DNA of 25,491 nt from a virus: IMG/VR virus record IMGVR_UViG_3300021960_000462, positions 1 to 25,491 of that record; one strand, given 5' to 3'. Under the pieces are notes generated by a model that ran no database searches, was not told the origin of the DNA, and saw nothing but the letters and a program-made list of their open reading frames with translations. A program made the translations under genes and the position numbers. Shown one piece after another: positions 22,508-25,491 of this stretch. How positions within the stretch are numbered: position 1 is the stretch's first letter; every line of letters starts with the position of its first letter.

Positions 22508-22660
22508 ATGGAAGCAATCATTCTAACTTGCTTACAGGCACAATTAATGGTTGGGAGAGTCATTAAACACGACATTCCCAAACAAGCGAAGAATGATATT
22601 ATTTGGGAGATCAAACAGATTTCTCCAAAGTCTTGCCCCATAGACGCAAAAGCCGACTGA
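22508..22660 (+). CDS. Microprotein between two leader repeats (50 aa)
   Basis: The frame is open from a GTG at 22454, but that would overlap the previous gene and run through repeat copy A, so the ATG at 22508 is preferred. The product is MEAIILTCLQAQLMVGRVIK, then HDIPKQAKNDIIWEIKQISP and KSCPIDAKAD. It has a mildly hydrophobic first helix and two cysteines. No Shine-Dalgarno is evident, unless the GGAACGGGAC of the repeat serves. Its last codons lie inside repeat copy B. Not recognised; possible envelope or regulatory microprotein. Confidence 0.5.
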   Translation: MEAIILTCLQAQLMVGRVIKHDIPKQAKNDIIWEIKQISPKSCPIDAKAD

Positions 22661-22680
22661 AGGAACGGGACTAACCATCT
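22643..22680 (+). repeat. Leader repeat copy B
   Basis: GACGCAAAAGCCGACTGAA followed by GGAACGGGACTAACCATCT repeats copy A with a 2-base deletion and a 2-base insertion. It overlaps the stop codon of the 50-aa gene and precedes the DUF4278-like gene by 22 bases. Confidence 0.55.
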
Positions 22681-22702
22681 CATTTCTTTAGGAGAAAAAC
22701 CA

Positions 22703-22840
22703 ATGTCGAAAGTAGTTTATCGTGGCGTTGAGTACGATACTCAAAAGCGTATCGAATATCAACAGCAGATGATGCAACAACCCCAACAATACAACGAGAC
22801 CTATCGTGGTATTAAGTTTGTAAAGGAGGGTCATAAGTGA
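22703..22840 (+). CDS. DUF4278-like microprotein, cyanobacterial type (45 aa)
   Basis: A good ribosome-binding site (TAGGAG, 8 bases upstream) precedes the ATG. The product has two copies of a YRG motif: VVYRGVEYDT near the start and ETYRGIKFVKEG near the end, joined by a Gln/Met-rich linker. This is the layout of DUF4278 proteins, which are characteristic of cyanobacteria, so host origin is likely. Function of the family is unknown. TGATG overlap with the next microgene shows coupled translation. Confidence 0.7.
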   Translation: MSKVVYRGVEYDTQKRIEYQQQMMQQPQQYNETYRGIKFVKEGHK

Positions 22841-22938
22841 TGAAAAAACTTAACTTCCTTCAACTCATCAAAGAGCAGAAGCAAAAAGAAGATCGTCGTC
22901 ACAAAGCTCAACTAGCACAACTAGTAGTTGCAAAATAA
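22840..22938 (+). CDS. Basic microprotein (32 aa)
   Basis: The ATG overlaps the stop of the preceding gene (TGATG), with a strong AAGGAGGG nine bases upstream inside that gene. The product, MKKLNFLQLIKEQKQKEDRR then HKAQLAQLVVAK, should form one amphipathic basic helix. It is the last gene before a clear terminator. No relative recognised; the ribosome-binding site and position support translation. Confidence 0.6.
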   Translation: MKKLNFLQLIKEQKQKEDRRHKAQLAQLVVAK

Positions 22939-22947
22939 CGATAAGTT

Positions 22948-22972
22948 GAGGGGTTAACCACCCCTCTTTTTT
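22948..22972 (+). terminator. Rho-independent terminator ending the microprotein unit
   Basis: GAGGGGT (22948-22954), loop TAACC, ACCCCTC (22960-22966) and six T (22967-22972) form a standard intrinsic terminator ten bases after the last microgene. Confidence 0.9.
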
Positions 22973-23010
22973 CATCCTAAATATTTTTATAGTCTATTGG
23001 GGGTAAGGTT

Positions 23011-23250
23011 GTGAAGGAACTTTCCAACAAAAAGGCAGCAAAAAAACTCATCAAAAGGTATAAAGAACATCCTGACTGGTATACCCAAGAAGAGATGTTA
23101 TATGCTAAAATGGTGAAGAGATCAATCAAACGTAATGAAGGAGAGAAGTGTGCTAGAGAATGTGAAACTGGTGAGTGTAACCCCGGATGCGGAAAAGATG
23201 ATGGGGTATGTTGCGAGAGTGTCGAATCCAAACAATCAGGAGAATCCTGA
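23011..23250 (+). CDS. Small basic hypothetical overlapping thyX (79 aa)
   Basis: GTG start behind GGGGGTAAGG. The first ~45 residues ([40 protein letters not shown]) resemble a small basic helical protein found in cyanophages. The last ~33 residues ([22 protein letters not shown]...) are Cys-rich and are translated from DNA that also encodes the N-terminus of ThyX in another frame, an overlap of ~100 bases. The tail may be an extension produced by loss of an earlier stop. The start of the gene is credible; its C-terminal end is less certain to be functional. Confidence 0.55.
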   Translation: MKELSNKKAAKKLIKRYKEHPDWYTQEEMLYAKMVKRSIKRNEGEKCARECETGECNPGCGKDDGVCCESVESKQSGES

Positions 23251-23791
23251 GTATTCAAAACTCCTTGCATATTGCATTAAACACAACCATTGGAGTGTAT
23301 TTGAGCAAGCGCATATGACTCTGGAGATTGAAACCTCTAGGGCAATTGCGGCTCAAATTCTCCGGCACCGTTCGTTCACATATCAAGAATTTTCACAGCG
23401 TTACGCTGATACTAATCTTCTTTCTGAAGAGATTCCCCTTCCTGAACTTCGTCGTCAAGATACAAAGAATCGTCAAAACTCTATTGATGATCTGGATGAG
23501 GAGAAAATCTTCCTCCTGAATAAAATGGTTCAGGATCTCTTCAGAGATGCCCAAGACGTGTATAACTTTATGCTATCTCAGGGAGTCGCCAAAGAATGTG
23601 CTAGAATGGTGCTTCCTCTGGCAACGCCAACCAGAATTTATATGACCGGATCTGCACGCTCTTGGATTCACTATATACAATTAAGATCTGCAAACGGAAC
23701 GCAGAAAGAACATATGGACATTGCCAACAAGTGTAAAGAAATCTTTGTTGAGCAGTTTCCGACTTGTGCCAAAGCTTTGGAGTGGAATTGA
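23150..23791 (+). CDS. thyX: Flavin-dependent thymidylate synthase ThyX (213 aa)
   Basis: Contains the ThyX signature [14 protein letters not shown] (about 72-85), the preceding HNHWSVFE region, and SWIHYIQLR...GTQKEH near the C-terminus. It makes dTMP from dUMP using FAD, NAD(P)H and methylene-tetrahydrofolate, supporting phage DNA synthesis. Start choice: an ATG lies at 23135, but the GTG at 23150 has AAGGAGAG 6 bases upstream and yields [16 protein letters not shown], the usual length and N-terminus for phage ThyX. It overlaps the preceding small gene by ~100 bases and shares one base with the next start (TGATG). Confidence 0.93.
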   Translation: MLENVKLVSVTPDAEKMMGYVARVSNPNNQENPEYSKLLAYCIKHNHWSVFEQAHMTLEIETSRAIAAQILRHRSFTYQEFSQRYADTNLLSEEIPLPELRRQDTKNRQNSIDDLDEEKIFLLNKMVQDLFRDAQDVYNFMLSQGVAKECARMVLPLATPTRIYMTGSARSWIHYIQLRSANGTQKEHMDIANKCKEIFVEQFPTCAKALEWN

Positions 23792-24039
23792 TGGCAACAT
23801 ATCCTGTTATTAATAAAATCACTGGTGAACAGAAAGACGTGGTTCTGAGCGTCCACGACTGGGAACAGTGGAAAAACGATAATCCAGACTGGCAGAGAGA
23901 TTGGTCTGACCCATCAACTTGCCCCTCTCCTGGAGAGGTTGGTGAGTGGCGAGATAAACTCGTCGCTAAAAACCCCGGTTGGAATGATGTGTTAGGTCGA
24001 GCTGCTGCATCGCCTGGATCCCGAGTCAAAAAAATCTAA
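23791..24039 (+). CDS. Small conserved cyanophage hypothetical (82 aa)
   Basis: The frame is open upstream into thyX, but the ATG at 23791, overlapping the thyX stop by one base, is the natural start. The product is ATYPVINKITGEQKDVVLSV, then HDWEQWKNDNPDWQRDWSDP and GEVGEWRDKLVAKNPGWNDV, with a basic end (PGSRVKKI). The N-terminal strand plus TGE turn and the Trp-rich middle occur in a small protein commonly found near replication genes of T4-like cyanophages. It has only one Cys, so no zinc ribbon. Function unknown. Confidence 0.7.
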   Translation: MATYPVINKITGEQKDVVLSVHDWEQWKNDNPDWQRDWSDPSTCPSPGEVGEWRDKLVAKNPGWNDVLGRAAASPGSRVKKI

Positions 24040-24046
24040 TTTTTTT

Positions 24047-24799
24047 ATGCCTAGAAGAAAGTCATCGGTCAACAATGTTGGCGTAGGTCTTACTATCAAG
24101 TCGCAAAAAAGAAGGAAACCTCTTAGTGCGGATTTGCTCACGGATATCAATCCGTTGACAGAGAATCAAATTAAACTGTTTGATTCTTATAAAAAGGGTA
24201 AAAACCTTTTTGCGTATGGAGCTGCAGGAACAGGAAAAACATTTGTTGTCCTGTATAATGCACTTAAAGAAGTACTGAGCGAGGATACTCCGTACAATAA
24301 AATCTATATTGTTCGTTCTCTTGTTTCGACTAGAGAAATCGGATTCCTCCCTGGAGACCACGAAGACAAATCTTCTCTGTATCAGATACCATACAAGAAC
24401 ATGGTGAAATACATGTTCGAGATGCCTTCTGATTCTGATTTTGAAATGTTGTATGGTAATCTTAAACAACAAGAAACCATCTCTTTCTGGTCTACTTCTT
24501 TTATTCGTGGAACTACCATTGACGATGCAATCATTATCGTTGATGAATGCCAAAACTTGAATTTTCACGAATTAGATAGTATAATTACTCGTGTAGGTGA
24601 GAACGCCAAGATTATGTTCTGTGGTGACGCTCGTCAGTCTGATCTTATTAAAACTCATGAGAAGAATGGAATCCTAGATTTCGTTCGTATCATTCAGCAA
24701 ATGGAATCATTTGATCTGATTGAGTTTGGTGTTGATGACATCGTAAGATCTGGCCTCGTAAAAGAGTACCTAGTACATAAAATTGCCCTTGGTTTTTGA
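24047..24799 (+). CDS. phoH: PhoH-like P-loop ATPase (250 aa)
   Basis: Walker A GAAGTGKT (58-65), Walker B IIIVDECQN (162-170) and FCGDARQSDL (~190-200) identify the PhoH family, a near-universal gene of marine phages. The N-terminal ~35 residues are basic and variable. PhoH proteins resemble the N-terminal part of superfamily 1 helicases and bind ATP; their role in phage infection is not settled (phosphate stress and RNA metabolism have both been proposed). The TGATG overlap with the exonuclease gene suggests co-translation and a nucleic-acid role. The upstream gap is seven bases of mostly T, without a ribosome-binding site. Confidence 0.92.
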   Translation: MPRRKSSVNNVGVGLTIKSQKRRKPLSADLLTDINPLTENQIKLFDSYKKGKNLFAYGAAGTGKTFVVLYNALKEVLSEDTPYNKIYIVRSLVSTREIGFLPGDHEDKSSLYQIPYKNMVKYMFEMPSDSDFEMLYGNLKQQETISFWSTSFIRGTTIDDAIIIVDECQNLNFHELDSIITRVGENAKIMFCGDARQSDLIKTHEKNGILDFVRIIQQMESFDLIEFGVDDIVRSGLVKEYLVHKIALGF

Positions 24800-25470
24800 T
24801 GTTTAAACACAACAGTATTGATCTTCCGAATATTTCCCGAACAACTATTGAGGGTAAACGATTCTATAAAATCGACGACGTAGAGAAACTATTCATCTCT
24901 ATCACAACGATTACATCTTTCATCACAGCACCTAAGTTTGCCTCTTGGAGAACTAAAGTGGGTGAGGAAGAAGCAAATAAGATTACCGCAAGAGCTACTA
25001 GTCGAGGAACGGATATGCACTCCCTAGTGGAGTCATATCTGAACAATGAGGAAGATCAGCCTTCTGTGCAACCATTATCACAGTTGCTGTTTAATATTTC
25101 AAAGAGCACTCTAGATCGTATTGATAATATCTACTGTCTAGAGTCCGCTCTTTACAGCGATGTTCTTGGTGTTGCAGGAACTGTTGACTGTATTGCTGAG
25201 TTTGATGGTGAACTTGCTGTAATCGACTTCAAAACATCATCCAAACCCAAAAAGAGAGAGTGGATTGATCACTACTTCGTACAGTGTGCGGCTTATGCCT
25301 GCATGTTCTACGAATTAACTAATATACCCGTTAAGAAGTTCGTCATTCTTATGGCGTGCGAAGACGGAGAATGCGTTGTTTATGAGGAATATGACAAGAA
25401 AAAATACATTGGAATGCTATCTCGATACATCAGAAACTTTGTTGAACATAATCTTTCCAACTATGGATAA
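24799..25470 (+). CDS. RecB-like PD-(D/E)XK exonuclease (223 aa)
   Basis: The nuclease core is recognisable: G-x-x-x-H (G70, H74), E115 in CLESALYS, GTVD (D130), VIDFKTS (D143, K145) and the QxxxY motif (Q162, Y166 in VQCAAYA). This is the motif set of the RecB/Cas4/MGME1-type exonucleases commonly annotated in T4-like cyanophages. It probably acts in host DNA breakdown, recombination or replication-end processing. I chose the ATG overlapping the phoH stop by one base rather than the TTG codon before it. It runs with PhoH as one unit. Confidence 0.85.
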   Translation: MFKHNSIDLPNISRTTIEGKRFYKIDDVEKLFISITTITSFITAPKFASWRTKVGEEEANKITARATSRGTDMHSLVESYLNNEEDQPSVQPLSQLLFNISKSTLDRIDNIYCLESALYSDVLGVAGTVDCIAEFDGELAVIDFKTSSKPKKREWIDHYFVQCAAYACMFYELTNIPVKKFVILMACEDGECVVYEEYDKKKYIGMLSRYIRNFVEHNLSNYG

Positions 25471-25491
25471 TGAATTACAGGCGGAGATCGC
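25463..25491 (+). CDS. Possible start of the next gene (3' end outside window)
   Basis: An ATG at 25463, overlapping the end of the exonuclease gene by 8 bases, opens MDNELQAEI and continues past the window edge. Overlaps of this kind are common in this genome. With only nine codons and no clear ribosome-binding site it cannot be identified, and an ATG at 25470 in another frame is an alternative. Confidence 0.35.

Noticed and set aside
22187-23010. CRISPR-like array because of the repeated AAGCCGACT element
   Set aside because: Only two copies, unequal, each tied to a gene start, and the intervening sequence is a reading frame rather than a uniform spacer.

Overview
The window looks like part of the genome of a marine T4-like cyanophage (a myovirus of Synechococcus or Prochlorococcus). 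The grounds are a dense, almost entirely plus-strand layout with ATGA or TGATG gene overlaps, a T4-type late promoter (TATAAATA) beside strong sigma70-type early promoters, and a PhoH / ThyX / RecB-like exonuclease / glutaredoxin / DUF4385 complement typical of cyanomyoviruses. A 45-residue protein resembling the cyanobacterial DUF4278 family adds to this. No tRNA, integrase, insertion sequence or CRISPR array was seen.

Region 1 (2-8917, plus strand) is a late structural block. It holds the end of one fibre or virion protein, a small virion-type protein and a very large fibre (1153 aa, about seven N-terminal sugar-binding-like modules and a beta-helix-like body). A hairpin and a late promoter follow, then a small virion protein and three tandem cassettes. 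Each cassette pairs a glycine- and cysteine-rich adhesin (18, 33 and 24 Cys) with a 170-201 aa protein resembling tail-fibre assembly chaperones. The block ends head-to-head, with no spacer, against a 595-aa fibre-like gene on the minus strand (8918-10705), the only minus-strand gene in the window.

Region 2 (10757-16377) is a tightly packed accessory operon: an HldD-like sugar-nucleotide epimerase, a GT9/heptosyltransferase-like protein, a complete NodU/TobZ-type carbamoyltransferase, a second carbamoyltransferase lacking the C-terminal activating domain, a 2OG-Fe(II) oxygenase-like protein and a glutaredoxin. Together they look like a pathway that builds or decorates a hydroxylated, carbamoylated, perhaps heptose-like moiety. 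The target could be virion protein, cell surface or DNA.

Region 3 (16531-18236) holds a small membrane protein, two cyanophage hypotheticals, a textbook terminator, and an extended -10 promoter directly in front of a Mom-like DNA-modification gene. Region 4 (18221-22186) holds small early-type hypotheticals, one clearly exported protein, DUF4385, and three consecutive genes whose products begin MKSFxxF. This resembles the T4 capsid-targeting sequence of internal head proteins. Region 5 (22205-22972) is a transcription unit of microproteins between a near-consensus promoter and a terminator, and carries a duplicated AAGCCGACT..GGAACGGGAC element. Region 6 (23011-25491) runs from a small ORF overlapping thyX, through PhoH and a RecB-like exonuclease, to the possible start of another gene.
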